64,000 nt of DNA from Bacteroidota bacterium (GTDB lineage Bacteria > Bacteroidota > Bacteroidia > Bacteroidales > UBA12077), in contig JAHLLG010000002.1 of the NCBI GenBank assembly GCA_020444275.1, positions 1,103,991 to 1,167,990 on the forward strand, read 5' to 3'. Below are positions 18,279 to 27,054 of the stretch, piece by piece. Every line of letters begins with the position of its first letter. Positions within the stretch are counted from its first letter, which is position 1. The notes beneath the pieces are model-generated. The model had not been told where the DNA came from and made no database searches. It saw only the letters and a program-made list of their open reading frames with translations. The position numbers and the translations under genes were made by a program.

Positions 18279-19481
18279 ATGAAAAATAAATTAATGTTAA
18301 ACCTGATTTTAACACATCTAATCATCTTATTTGCAAATAACTATTCAATGGCTCAAAGAAATACCAAGAGTGACTTGACTATATCAAAAATCGAGATTTA
18401 TAAAGTAGACTTAGAGCTTAAAGAACATCAAAGACTATCTCAGGGAGTTCTTACCCATGCTAAAATAGTAGTAATTAAAGTATTTACACAATCTGGCATA
18501 TATGGAACCGGCGAAGTAACTCCTTTAACTATATTAATGGGAGAAACTCAAGAATCATGTTTTGAAATGGCTAAAATATTAGGAAATCAGATTTTAGGTA
18601 AAAACTCGTTAGAAATTAACAGGCTAGTAAATGAAATGGATAATCTTATCCCGGGGAATAGTGGAATCAAAAGTGCATTTGATATGGCTTTATACGATAT
18701 AGCAGCTAAACATGCCGGATTACCTTTATACCAATTTTTAGGCGGATCAAATAAAAACCTGATTATTGATCGCACCATATTTATTGATACACCAGAAAAA
18801 ATGGCTGATAGAGCAGAATTACTCGTTAATAATGGTATCAAATTGTTAAAAGTTAAATTAGGAGATGGAGTACATACGGATATTGACAGAATAAAAGCTA
18901 TTAGAAATAGGATTGGTATTGATATTCCAATAAAAGTTGATGCAAATCAGGGTTGGAATGAAGTTGAAGCAATTCAAGTTATCAGAGAACTGGAGAAATA
19001 CAATATAGAATATATAGAACAACCTATTGCTAAGGATAACTTTGAAGGAATGGCAAGATTAAAATCAAAAAGTAATATTCCTATTATGGCAGATGAAACC
19101 GTGTGGAATTATCGCGATGCTGCCAGACTTTTAATTTTAAATGGCTGCGACTTAATGAATATCAAATTAGCAAAGTCAGGAGGTATATATAACGCACAAA
19201 AAATTGCAGCAATTGCCGAAAGTGCAGATATTGATTGTATGGTTGGATGCATGCAAGAAACTCGCTTCGGTTTAACAGCTCTTGCTCACTTTGTTATGGC
19301 TAATAATATCATTAAGCATTATGATATGGATTCCAACTTTGCTTTAAAAGAAGATCCAGTAGAAGGCGGCATTGTGTTTATTGATGATTATTACTGGATT
19401 TTACCAAGTGATAAAATCGGCATAGGTGCCGATTTTAAACAAGAATATCTTGACAAATCTGAAAAATTCATCATAAAATAA
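18279..19481 (+). CDS. Dipeptide epimerase-like enolase-superfamily enzyme with apparent signal peptide
   Basis: 400 residues. After a signal-like N-terminus (LMLNLILTHLIILFANNYSM, then AQ) comes a full muconate-lactonising/enolase fold. Its markers are the KVKLG acid-base lysine (about residue 193), metal ligands in VDANQG, YIEQP and MADET, the second lysine in NIKLAKSGG, and DMDSNF near the C-terminus, the DxD pattern typical of L-Ala-D/L-Glu-type dipeptide epimerases. The family epimerises the second residue of dipeptides. Family members are usually cytoplasmic, so export would be unusual. A start at M24 would remove the signal, but the 57-nt leader after O4 favours 18279. Confidence 0.8.
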   Translation: MKNKLMLNLILTHLIILFANNYSMAQRNTKSDLTISKIEIYKVDLELKEHQRLSQGVLTHAKIVVIKVFTQSGIYGTGEVTPLTILMGETQESCFEMAKILGNQILGKNSLEINRLVNEMDNLIPGNSGIKSAFDMALYDIAAKHAGLPLYQFLGGSNKNLIIDRTIFIDTPEKMADRAELLVNNGIKLLKVKLGDGVHTDIDRIKAIRNRIGIDIPIKVDANQGWNEVEAIQVIRELEKYNIEYIEQPIAKDNFEGMARLKSKSNIPIMADETVWNYRDAARLLILNGCDLMNIKLAKSGGIYNAQKIAAIAESADIDCMVGCMQETRFGLTALAHFVMANNIIKHYDMDSNFALKEDPVEGGIVFIDDYYWILPSDKIGIGADFKQEYLDKSEKFIIK

Positions 19482-19486
19482 ACATC

Positions 19487-22120
19487 ATGAGACATAATGT
19501 TAAATTTATAAACCTATGTATTCCGTTAATAGTTTCTTTATTTACTACTATTACAGTTAATGCTCAGGTTGAAGGGGAATTAATGAAAACAATGAACAAT
19601 TCTCCTACAACATCTGAAAAAATATATGAAAGTTATGAAATTCGTAAGACTCTTAAAGAAAACTCTATTTTTAAAGGATTACATTGGATACAATCAGGCC
19701 CATTTGATATAAGTGGTAGAATTTCTGACATTGAAGTTGATCCTAAAGATTCACATACATTTTATGCTGCAGGCGCATCTGGAGGGGTATTTAAAACAAC
19801 CAATAATGGATCAACCTGGGAAAGCATATTTGATTCAGCTCCAACCCTATCCATTGGTGATATTGCTATTGATAAAAACAATAATAATATTATATATATT
19901 GGGACAGGAGAATCAAATATAGCACGCAGCACTACAAACGGAGCCGGAGTTTATAAGACCGTAAACGGCGGTATAACATGGGAATATATTGGATTGGGAA
20001 ATACCCAGCAAATTAGCAGAATTATTATTGATCCTAATAATTCATCAATTGTTTATGTTGCTGCAATGGGTCCTTTGTTTACTCAAACTTCAGATAAGGG
20101 AATTTACAAAACAGAAAATGGAGGAAAAACCTGGGAGAAGATATTTTATATTAATGAAACATCAAGTGCAACAGATCTTGTAATACATCCCGAGAATAGC
20201 AATATTCTTTATGCTGCATTTACTGAAAAAGACAGACGACCGTGGAACTTAACAAAAGGTGGAGAGAATAGCGGAGTATACAAATCTATTGATGGTGGTA
20301 AGACATGGAAGAGATTATTGAATGGTTTACCCAAAAACCATTTAATTGGGCGAGTTGGAATTGATATTTCCAAAAAGGATCCGAATATTTTATATGCTTT
20401 TATAGATAATCAAAACTCACGAGGAAATGAAGTTCAAAATATTGATCCTTCTATGGAACTGATACTAGCAGATGTGAAAGGCGCCGAAATATATAGAACA
20501 GATGATGAAGGCGGATCATGGTATAAAACACATAATTATTATTTAACCAAAGATATATACTACTCGTATGGTTATAACTTTGGTCAGATTAGAATAAATC
20601 CTAATGATTCGGAAGAAATATACCTTCTTGGCGTACGTTTGTATAAATCAGTAGATGGAGGAAAAACAGTTTTTAGAACTTGTAATAACAACGTGCATGC
20701 AGATCATCATGCTATGTGGATAAACCCTGATAATCCGAATAATATAATATTAGGTACTGATGGAGGTATTTATATAAGTTATGATAGTGGTAAAAACTGG
20801 GATTTAAGTGAACCTTTACCTCTGGGTCAGTATTATAAAATTGAATACGACAATCAAATCCCTTACAACATATATGGTGGTTTTCAAGATCATGGAATTG
20901 TATCTTTTTCAAGTAAAGATCGAATGGATTCATATAAGCCAACAAGAACCCTTCTTTTTACAGGAGATGGTGCCGATGTTGATTTTCCTTCAAATAATGA
21001 TAGCATAGTATATGCAGGCACTAATTTTGGATTACTTTATCGACTTAACTTAAAAGATAATACTCGGAAGTTTATTATGCCCAAGGCTGAAGAAAACGAA
21101 AAAGCTTTTCGATTTTTCTATTACCCGCCTTTCTTTATTTCAAAATATAATCCTTCTACTCTTTATATGGGAGGAAATAAACTGTTAAAATCTGAAAACC
21201 GAGGAGATAGTTGGCATCCAATAAGTCCGGATTTAACCACAAATCCAGAAATTCAAGGTAACTATCCTTATGGCACTATTACTGCTTTATCGGAATCACC
21301 ACTAAAAAAAGGAATAATATACGTAGGAACAGATGATGGAAAACTATGGATAACGAAAGATGATGGCAGAAATTGGAAACCATTACAATTAAATATACCT
21401 AATCATCGGTTTGTTACAAGCATATGTGTTTCAGCAGATACCGAAGGGCGTGCCTATTTTACAATAAATGGTGATAAAATGAACGACTACAGTACGTATT
21501 TATTTGTTACCAACGATTTTGGGGAAACAATTAAGTTATTAGTTAACAATCTTCCAAATTATGAACCAGTTAATATAATCAGAGAGTCACCATTTGATCC
21601 GAACATTCTTTATTTAGGCACCAATGGGGGTATATATATATCCTATAATCAAGGAAAAGAATGGCATTCGCTCCATGCAAATATGCCAGATGTTCCCGTA
21701 TTTGACATTAAAATACATCCAGTATTAGGAGATATAATTGTAGGAACACATGGGCGCTCAGCATATATTCTTGAGAATGGAATTAACAAAGAGATATTAA
21801 ATAACGAAGATATTTTGATTCAATTACCCAGAAATGCAAAAATTAAAACAAGCCAAATCAATGATGAAAAATATCTTGATTATAATCCTTATATTTATGT
21901 AAATGCTCATACAAACAATCTGGATGTAAAAATAGAAGTATTTGAAAGTAAGGGTAATAAAATCTATTCTGAAACGAAATGCTGCGTAAAAGGAATTAAT
22001 CAGTTTGAAATTGATTTTAACAAATTCTACGATTGGGTATTTCCCGAAGATAATTATAAGATAACTGTTTCTTATAATAATAAATCTTACACAAAGAATT
22101 TTGAATTAAAGGAAAAATAA
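19487..22120 (+). CDS. Exported BNR/sortilin-like multi-propeller protein
   Basis: 877 residues, signal peptide about 1-26 (LIVSLFTTITVNAQ). At least seven Asp-box/BNR motifs are visible: TTNNGSTWE, TVNGGITWE, TENGGKTWE, SIDGGKTWK, TDDEGGSWY, SYDSGKNWD and TKDDGRNWK. This gives one or two large propellers of the VPS10/xyloglucanase-like type. No glycosidase acid pair can be assigned. A final beta-rich tail (about 790-877) resembles an Ig-like domain rather than a Por tail. It starts 5 bp after the epimerase gene and so shares promoter O4. Possible roles are binding or processing peptides at the surface. Confidence 0.75.
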   Translation: MRHNVKFINLCIPLIVSLFTTITVNAQVEGELMKTMNNSPTTSEKIYESYEIRKTLKENSIFKGLHWIQSGPFDISGRISDIEVDPKDSHTFYAAGASGGVFKTTNNGSTWESIFDSAPTLSIGDIAIDKNNNNIIYIGTGESNIARSTTNGAGVYKTVNGGITWEYIGLGNTQQISRIIIDPNNSSIVYVAAMGPLFTQTSDKGIYKTENGGKTWEKIFYINETSSATDLVIHPENSNILYAAFTEKDRRPWNLTKGGENSGVYKSIDGGKTWKRLLNGLPKNHLIGRVGIDISKKDPNILYAFIDNQNSRGNEVQNIDPSMELILADVKGAEIYRTDDEGGSWYKTHNYYLTKDIYYSYGYNFGQIRINPNDSEEIYLLGVRLYKSVDGGKTVFRTCNNNVHADHHAMWINPDNPNNIILGTDGGIYISYDSGKNWDLSEPLPLGQYYKIEYDNQIPYNIYGGFQDHGIVSFSSKDRMDSYKPTRTLLFTGDGADVDFPSNNDSIVYAGTNFGLLYRLNLKDNTRKFIMPKAEENEKAFRFFYYPPFFISKYNPSTLYMGGNKLLKSENRGDSWHPISPDLTTNPEIQGNYPYGTITALSESPLKKGIIYVGTDDGKLWITKDDGRNWKPLQLNIPNHRFVTSICVSADTEGRAYFTINGDKMNDYSTYLFVTNDFGETIKLLVNNLPNYEPVNIIRESPFDPNILYLGTNGGIYISYNQGKEWHSLHANMPDVPVFDIKIHPVLGDIIVGTHGRSAYILENGINKEILNNEDILIQLPRNAKIKTSQINDEKYLDYNPYIYVNAHTNNLDVKIEVFESKGNKIYSETKCCVKGINQFEIDFNKFYDWVFPEDNYKITVSYNNKSYTKNFELKEK

Positions 22121-22143
22121 ATGCATTGTAAAACATATAAATT

Positions 22144-23073
22144 ATGAAAGCTAAAAAATCAGTTAATTTTATTCAATATTACTTAATATCTTTAATAATA
22201 GTCATATTAATTATGGCTTCATCTTTTTTCATTTTTCCTGTTAAATCAGCAACACTTATGCAAGATTTATGGGCCTTCTTTACAAAGAAACAGTTGTATC
22301 CTAATGTAATTTCCATTGGTCGTTTTTCAGTCAAAGATCCAGTTGGTTTCTTGATTTTACTTTTTGCAGCTGCTCCATCCCTCAGTGCAATTATATTAAA
22401 ATGGATTATTGAAGGAAGAAACGGATTAAAAAACCTGTTTAGCAGATTTAAACCCATTGGAAATTTATTTGATGCTACAGATGCAAAAAAGATTTATATA
22501 TGGATTTTTTCTATTTATGCGATCGTATCTATTGCATATATTCTAGCAGGAATAGCTTTAGTCGGTATGGAAGGTATGAAATCTACTTTTGATGTATTAG
22601 GAGGTAATTTCTTATTAATCATTATAACCCTAATTATTGGAATATTTATTGACGAAGGAGGCCTTTTAGAAGAGCTTGGCTGGCGAGGGTTTGGTTTAAT
22701 ATATCTGGTTAATAAGTATAAAAATCCATTTGTAGCAACAATTCTTTTAGGATTCTTTTGGTGGTTGTGGCATATTCCTAGAGATATTGTTGGAGTGCTA
22801 TCTACAGGATTCACACTTCAGTTTGTAAGTCAGCAAGCTTTATTTTTAATATTATGCATGGCATTATCTATCGTAATTAGCTATGCTGTCTTTAAAACAG
22901 GTGGAAGTGTTATTCCAGCCATTTTAATTCATGGAGGTACTAATGTTTGGAGCAAAGCATTATCTAGTCCACTTTACCAAACCATCGGGATTGATTTTAG
23001 AACCATTTTTGTTATCTTACTTGCTATAACAATTTTAATTATGACGAAAGGAAAGCTTGGATTAGAAAAATGA
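22144..23073 (+). CDS. CPBP-family intramembrane protease (Abi/CAAX-like)
   Basis: 309 residues with about eight membrane helices. The CPBP motifs are present: EELGWRGFGL (Glu-Glu and Arg), FWWLWHIPRD (His) and a last HGGTNVW (His). CPBP proteins are membrane glutamate proteases or peptide-modifying enzymes. Here it closes the O4 operon, 23 bp after the BNR gene, and may act on peptides or on the immune/processing side of the system. A terminator follows at 23097. Confidence 0.8.
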   Translation: MKAKKSVNFIQYYLISLIIVILIMASSFFIFPVKSATLMQDLWAFFTKKQLYPNVISIGRFSVKDPVGFLILLFAAAPSLSAIILKWIIEGRNGLKNLFSRFKPIGNLFDATDAKKIYIWIFSIYAIVSIAYILAGIALVGMEGMKSTFDVLGGNFLLIIITLIIGIFIDEGGLLEELGWRGFGLIYLVNKYKNPFVATILLGFFWWLWHIPRDIVGVLSTGFTLQFVSQQALFLILCMALSIVISYAVFKTGGSVIPAILIHGGTNVWSKALSSPLYQTIGIDFRTIFVILLAITILIMTKGKLGLEK

Positions 23074-23096
23074 CAAACTTTACTAAGTAGATATAA

Positions 23097-23130
23097 AAAT
23101 GAGGCTAACAATAATATCTTAGCCTCATTT
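23097..23130. terminator. Bidirectional terminator between convergent operons
   Basis: A perfect 12-bp stem (AAATGAGGCTAA at 23097-23108, its complement at 23119-23130) with a 10-nt loop has T-rich flanks on both sides. It lies 24 bp after the CPBP gene and 19 bp after the HD gene, ending both convergent TetR-controlled transcripts. Confidence 0.8.
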
Positions 23131-23148
23131 ATTTTTTTTATTAAATGG

Positions 23149-23739
23149 TTACATTCCTATTTCGTCAGCAATTTCGGTTAATGCATCAATTGCTATACTT
23201 AGAAATACAGAAAGCTCTATTCCTTGATTTTCTATATCGTATATAAATGGTCTGTTTACCGAAGCTGCAAAAGCCTTTGATTTTAACTTTTTCTTCAATG
23301 AGCTTACTTTCGTTCCTTCGATCTTTTTGTCAGGCTTAATAGCAATATATGCAGAAATAATTCCAGTAATGTTTTCAGCAGCAGCCAAAATAAAATCAAA
23401 TTTGGTCTTCCTTTTAGCATCATAGCCACTAACACCTTCTGTATGTGCTATTATTGCTTCAAACATTTCAGGAATATCATATCCTTCTTTTTTTAATATC
23501 TCAACGGTTTTATAACCATGCTCTTTATAATCATTACCAATGATATCCATATCTAAATCATGCAATAAACCCGTTACACCCCAAAACTCTTCATCTTCTC
23601 CAAAATGTAGTGCTAATTTTCGCATGATAGCTTCAGACTCTCTGGTATGTAACTTCAGATATTCTGTTTTAAGATATTTATTCCATAATACTATTGCATC
23701 TTCTCTATTAATTTTTGTTTTCATAAGCAGAAAAGTCAT
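23149..23739 (-). CDS. HD-domain hydrolase, unknown substrate
   Basis: 196 residues. HD signature LLHDLDMD near residue 60, with other ligands likely in the early VRNFRYS-equivalent helix (LHTRESEAIMRKLALHFGED) and AIIAHTEGVSGY. The pattern matches the small HDIG-like phosphohydrolases that are often annotated only as 'HD domain protein'. A second in-frame ATG at 23724 gives a family-like start (MKTKINRED). It is the last gene of the O5 operon, 8 bp from the CysK-like gene. Its role in peptide catabolism is unclear. Confidence 0.75.
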   Translation of the reverse strand: MTFLLMKTKINREDAIVLWNKYLKTEYLKLHTRESEAIMRKLALHFGEDEEFWGVTGLLHDLDMDIIGNDYKEHGYKTVEILKKEGYDIPEMFEAIIAHTEGVSGYDAKRKTKFDFILAAAENITGIISAYIAIKPDKKIEGTKVSSLKKKLKSKAFAASVNRPFIYDIENQGIELSVFLSIAIDALTEIADEIGM

Positions 23740-23747
23740 ATTTCTAA

Positions 23748-24734
23748 TTAAAAATTATGTTCCCACAGATCAGTACTCAAGTATTTTAACCCCGAATCAT
23801 TTAAAGTAACCACAATAGTTTTGCCGCTTAACTCTTCCTTAAGCAGTTTTAAAGCAACAGCCACATTGGCTCCGGAAGAAAATCCTGCAAATACACCTTC
23901 CTTTGATGCTAGCAGTCGACAGGCATCCATTGCTTCCTGGTCCGTAACTTGAAAAAATCCATCAATATCATTTTTATCAACGAATTTTAATTCTGGCATA
24001 GAATATCCACCACCTTGAATTCTATGATTGGGATTAGTAATTTTATGTCCGCTATAAACTGCAGCACTAGATGGTTCAATGGCATAACATTTTATTGAGT
24101 TGTTATATTCTTTAAAAGCACGAGCACATCCTGCAAATGTCCCGCCAGATCCTAAAAAATCACAAAAGGCATCAATTTCACCATTCGTTTGACTTAATAT
24201 CTCGGGACCAGTATGCAAATAATGAGCATTATAGCTACCTTCCAATAAAAACTGATCAGCCCAAAAAGCATTCCTTTCTTTTACAATCTCCAGTGTTTTT
24301 AACCTAACCTGTTCTAAATCTCCACCAGAAACCTGCCCTGGTTTAGATTCTGGCAACTGATCAACAAGAACAACTTCAGCTCCCAAAGCTGCCATCATTC
24401 GTGCACGCTCCACAGAATTCCCCTTCGACATTACCGCTACAAATTTATACCCTTTAACACCGCAAACTATGGATAAACCCGTTCCGGTATTTCCACTAGT
24501 TAACTCTACTACTGTTTGACCTGGTTTTAATAATCCTTTTTCTTCAGCTTCTTCGATCATTTGTCTTGCTATTCTGTCCTTTTTTGAAAAACCTGGATTT
24601 AAATACTCCAATTTAGCAAGCAAAGTACCTTCAACACCTGATGTTATGCGATCTAACCTAATTAGTGGAGTAGAACCTATTACTTCAACACTTGAAGGCA
24701 AAATCGTATTATAATTTGTAACAACATTTTCCAT
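23748..24734 (-). CDS. CysK-like fold-type II PLP enzyme
   Basis: 328 residues. PLP-binding lysine in NPGFSKKDRIA (SxKDR with Lys in the x position), the substrate loop SGNTGTGL, and the phosphate-binding GSGGTFAG where O-acetylserine sulfhydrylases usually have GTGGT. The overall length and start are those of cysteine synthase/cystathionine beta-synthase. The deviations and the operon context (aspartase, asparaginase, peptidases) make an amino-acid lyase, such as a cysteine- or serine-degrading enzyme, as likely as cysteine synthesis. Confidence 0.8.
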   Translation of the reverse strand: MENVVTNYNTILPSSVEVIGSTPLIRLDRITSGVEGTLLAKLEYLNPGFSKKDRIARQMIEEAEEKGLLKPGQTVVELTSGNTGTGLSIVCGVKGYKFVAVMSKGNSVERARMMAALGAEVVLVDQLPESKPGQVSGGDLEQVRLKTLEIVKERNAFWADQFLLEGSYNAHYLHTGPEILSQTNGEIDAFCDFLGSGGTFAGCARAFKEYNNSIKCYAIEPSSAAVYSGHKITNPNHRIQGGGYSMPELKFVDKNDIDGFFQVTDQEAMDACRLLASKEGVFAGFSSGANVAVALKLLKEELSGKTIVVTLNDSGLKYLSTDLWEHNF

Positions 24735-24743
24735 AGTAAAATC

Positions 24744-26030
24744 TTATTTAGCCTTATTCAATAAATCCTTAACTGCATCTTTATGAACAAAGTAATAGAG
24801 TACTTTCAACTTAATGTAATCACCTCTATAATAAATGTACCCACGGTGGTTACTTTCCCTCCCCGGATCACCAGTCTCCTTTATAATAAACCAATCATAT
24901 CCATCCTTTTGGGTATATCCAACTATATGGACACCATGATCGTCTACTGTAGTTCTATTATACATTCTAAATTCTCTTGAATCCTGATTAATGTATTCTT
25001 CCGGTATATCAAATTCGGGAATAATACCTACTCCTTTATCGTAATAATACAATCCGGGCTCTTGCGATAAATCGCCAGCGATACCAACAGTATAACCATT
25101 TTTTACAGCTTCTTTTAGCGCATTGTAATATTCATTAATTGGAACATTTAGATAATCTGCATTTTCCCACCAGTTATCATTATAAGGAAAAACATGGTAT
25201 TCATAAAAAGGATATTTTAGTGTGGACATAAGACTTATATAATTATCTACTTGAAGATTTAATGTTTCGTAAAATTCTTTCGGAGTAAGCTCTTTACCAT
25301 TAACAATAACCGTTTCAGGTGGAGTTCCCATATGCTTATTCAGAATAGTTTTTACATAATCCAGATTTGTTTTTTTGTCCCATAGGTTGTTTTCTTTAAC
25401 CCAATTAATGTAAGATTTAATTTCTTCGTACATTGGAACATAATCTCTTCGATTTAAGCCTTCCACATTGCAACAAAACTTACCTTGATAAGCTTCAAAA
25501 GGAACTATCCCATATTTCTTATAAAGTCTCATTAAAGCATTCATCTGACTTCCTTCACCATAAAAAGATTCTCCACGAGTATCAATTAGTCGCTCTACCC
25601 TTTCCAAATGCTCATAATACACCGAATACATTTCAGATAGTTTGATTTTTTTACCCGACATTCTGAATATCTCAGATTCAAACATAGATGTACTGGTATA
25701 GCTCCAGCAACATTGAGCTAAATCCTGCGGTGCGGGTGGAAAGTGAAAAGCTGTATTAAACTCTTCCATTGATTCCGGAATACTAATATTAGAAATATCG
25801 GCTTTAAACGAATAAGCCGGTTTGTTGGCTTTCTGCTCTCTAATATTCTGAATAATTTCTTCTGTTTCCTTTTGTTTGATGCTTTCCGATTCCTGGCGCA
25901 CTTCAATAATTTTATTATTATTTTTATCTCCTTCCCATTGAATATACTTTCCATGATGTTTTGATTGAGATAATAAAGAAGCAGAATATCCTATAAACAG
26001 AATAATTGTCAAGTTAACTTTTAATTTCAT
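24744..26030 (-). CDS. Exported C1-type (PepC/bleomycin-hydrolase-like) protein lacking catalytic Asn
   Basis: 428 residues, signal peptide about 1-22. The papain-like Gln and Cys are kept in QDLAQCCWSY (Gln six residues before the second Cys), and the His in DDHGVHIVGY. Where the paralogue at 33018 has KVKNSW, this protein reads IIKETGD, so the usual Asn that orients the His is replaced by Glu. It may still be a peptidase with altered chemistry or may be a peptide-binding protein. It lies 10 bp upstream of the CysK-like gene in the O5 operon. Confidence 0.8.
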   Translation of the reverse strand: MKLKVNLTIILFIGYSASLLSQSKHHGKYIQWEGDKNNNKIIEVRQESESIKQKETEEIIQNIREQKANKPAYSFKADISNISIPESMEEFNTAFHFPPAPQDLAQCCWSYTSTSMFESEIFRMSGKKIKLSEMYSVYYEHLERVERLIDTRGESFYGEGSQMNALMRLYKKYGIVPFEAYQGKFCCNVEGLNRRDYVPMYEEIKSYINWVKENNLWDKKTNLDYVKTILNKHMGTPPETVIVNGKELTPKEFYETLNLQVDNYISLMSTLKYPFYEYHVFPYNDNWWENADYLNVPINEYYNALKEAVKNGYTVGIAGDLSQEPGLYYYDKGVGIIPEFDIPEEYINQDSREFRMYNRTTVDDHGVHIVGYTQKDGYDWFIIKETGDPGRESNHRGYIYYRGDYIKLKVLYYFVHKDAVKDLLNKAK

Positions 26031-26051
26031 ATCATTTGTGTTTTAGTTGTT

Positions 26052-27050
26052 TTATAAAGTTATTTCTCCCGCTAAACTAGTTGTAAACATATTTTTAAAC
26101 TTATTTATATCTCGTTGATAAGCATTAAGCAAAAACATAGTTTTTACCAAAACTGTATCAATTGTCATATCCATTGCTGGAATGGCTCCTGCTTCAAGAA
26201 AGCGTTTTTGAAACTGATATTGCTTCAAGTCAACTTTACCATAAATGCATTGGGAAGTCAAAATAAATGGTTTACCTAAATTAAATGCCATATTAATCCA
26301 TGAAAGAAAAGTAGAATCATCGTAAGGCAAATTCCCAGCACCTAAAGATTGTACAACGATAGCATCATATTTACTAAAAATAAAATTTTCAATATTTTGG
26401 GAATCAAACCCAGGAAAATATCTTAAAAAAAATACACTTGCTTCAAAATTCGAATTTATCGGGGGTGATTCCATGCGAAACAAAATATCTGTTTCAATAT
26501 TTATATTGAAACCAACTTCAGCTAAATGCTTGAAATTAGGGCTTTCAAATGCATCATAATCTTTGGTGGATACCTTGATGCATCTGTTCCCTCTAAATAG
26601 CTTTGATCCAAAGAATATGCATACTTCAGGAATATCATAAGTAGCAAGTGCAACAGAATAAATTAAGTTATTCCTTGCATCGTTAAAGGTATCTGTAATT
26701 GGCCTTATTGCCCCAGTTAATATTACCGGCTTATTTAAACCTGTTAACAAAAATGATAGTGCTGTAGCTGTATAGGTCATGGTATCTGTACCGTGAACAA
26801 TAACAAATCCGTCAAAATTCATTGATTCAGTTTGGATAAGATTAGAAAGTGAAATCCAATGCGTTGGTTTTATATTCACACTATCCAAATTGAATAGATT
26901 CTTAACTTCAATGTCTGCAATACTTGAAATATCAGGGAAATATTTAAATAATTCTTCAACAGAATCAATCGGTCCAAAACCATTCTTTTCACCCTTGTTT
27001 TCCATTGAAAAGGTTCCACCCGTAAGTATTAAACAGATTTTTTTCATCAT
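26052..27050 (-). CDS. L-asparaginase, cytoplasmic (type I)
   Basis: 332 residues with no signal peptide, starting directly at the nucleophile region LILTGGTFSM. The second conserved Thr-Asp pair is in IVHGTDTMTYTA. The AnsA-like start and lack of export signal fit the cytoplasmic class. The reaction is asparagine to aspartate plus ammonia, feeding the aspartase encoded immediately upstream (4 bp apart). Substrates such as isoaspartyl or N-modified Asn compounds cannot be excluded. Confidence 0.85.
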   Translation of the reverse strand: MMKKICLILTGGTFSMENKGEKNGFGPIDSVEELFKYFPDISSIADIEVKNLFNLDSVNIKPTHWISLSNLIQTESMNFDGFVIVHGTDTMTYTATALSFLLTGLNKPVILTGAIRPITDTFNDARNNLIYSVALATYDIPEVCIFFGSKLFRGNRCIKVSTKDYDAFESPNFKHLAEVGFNINIETDILFRMESPPINSNFEASVFFLRYFPGFDSQNIENFIFSKYDAIVVQSLGAGNLPYDDSTFLSWINMAFNLGKPFILTSQCIYGKVDLKQYQFQKRFLEAGAIPAMDMTIDTVLVKTMFLLNAYQRDINKFKNMFTTSLAGEITL

Positions 27051-27054
27051 TGAA

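Noticed and set aside
22144-23073. CPBP gene as a bacteriocin-immunity gene
   Set aside because: No small leader-peptide or bacteriocin gene is adjacent; the operator and operon place it in the TetR locus instead.
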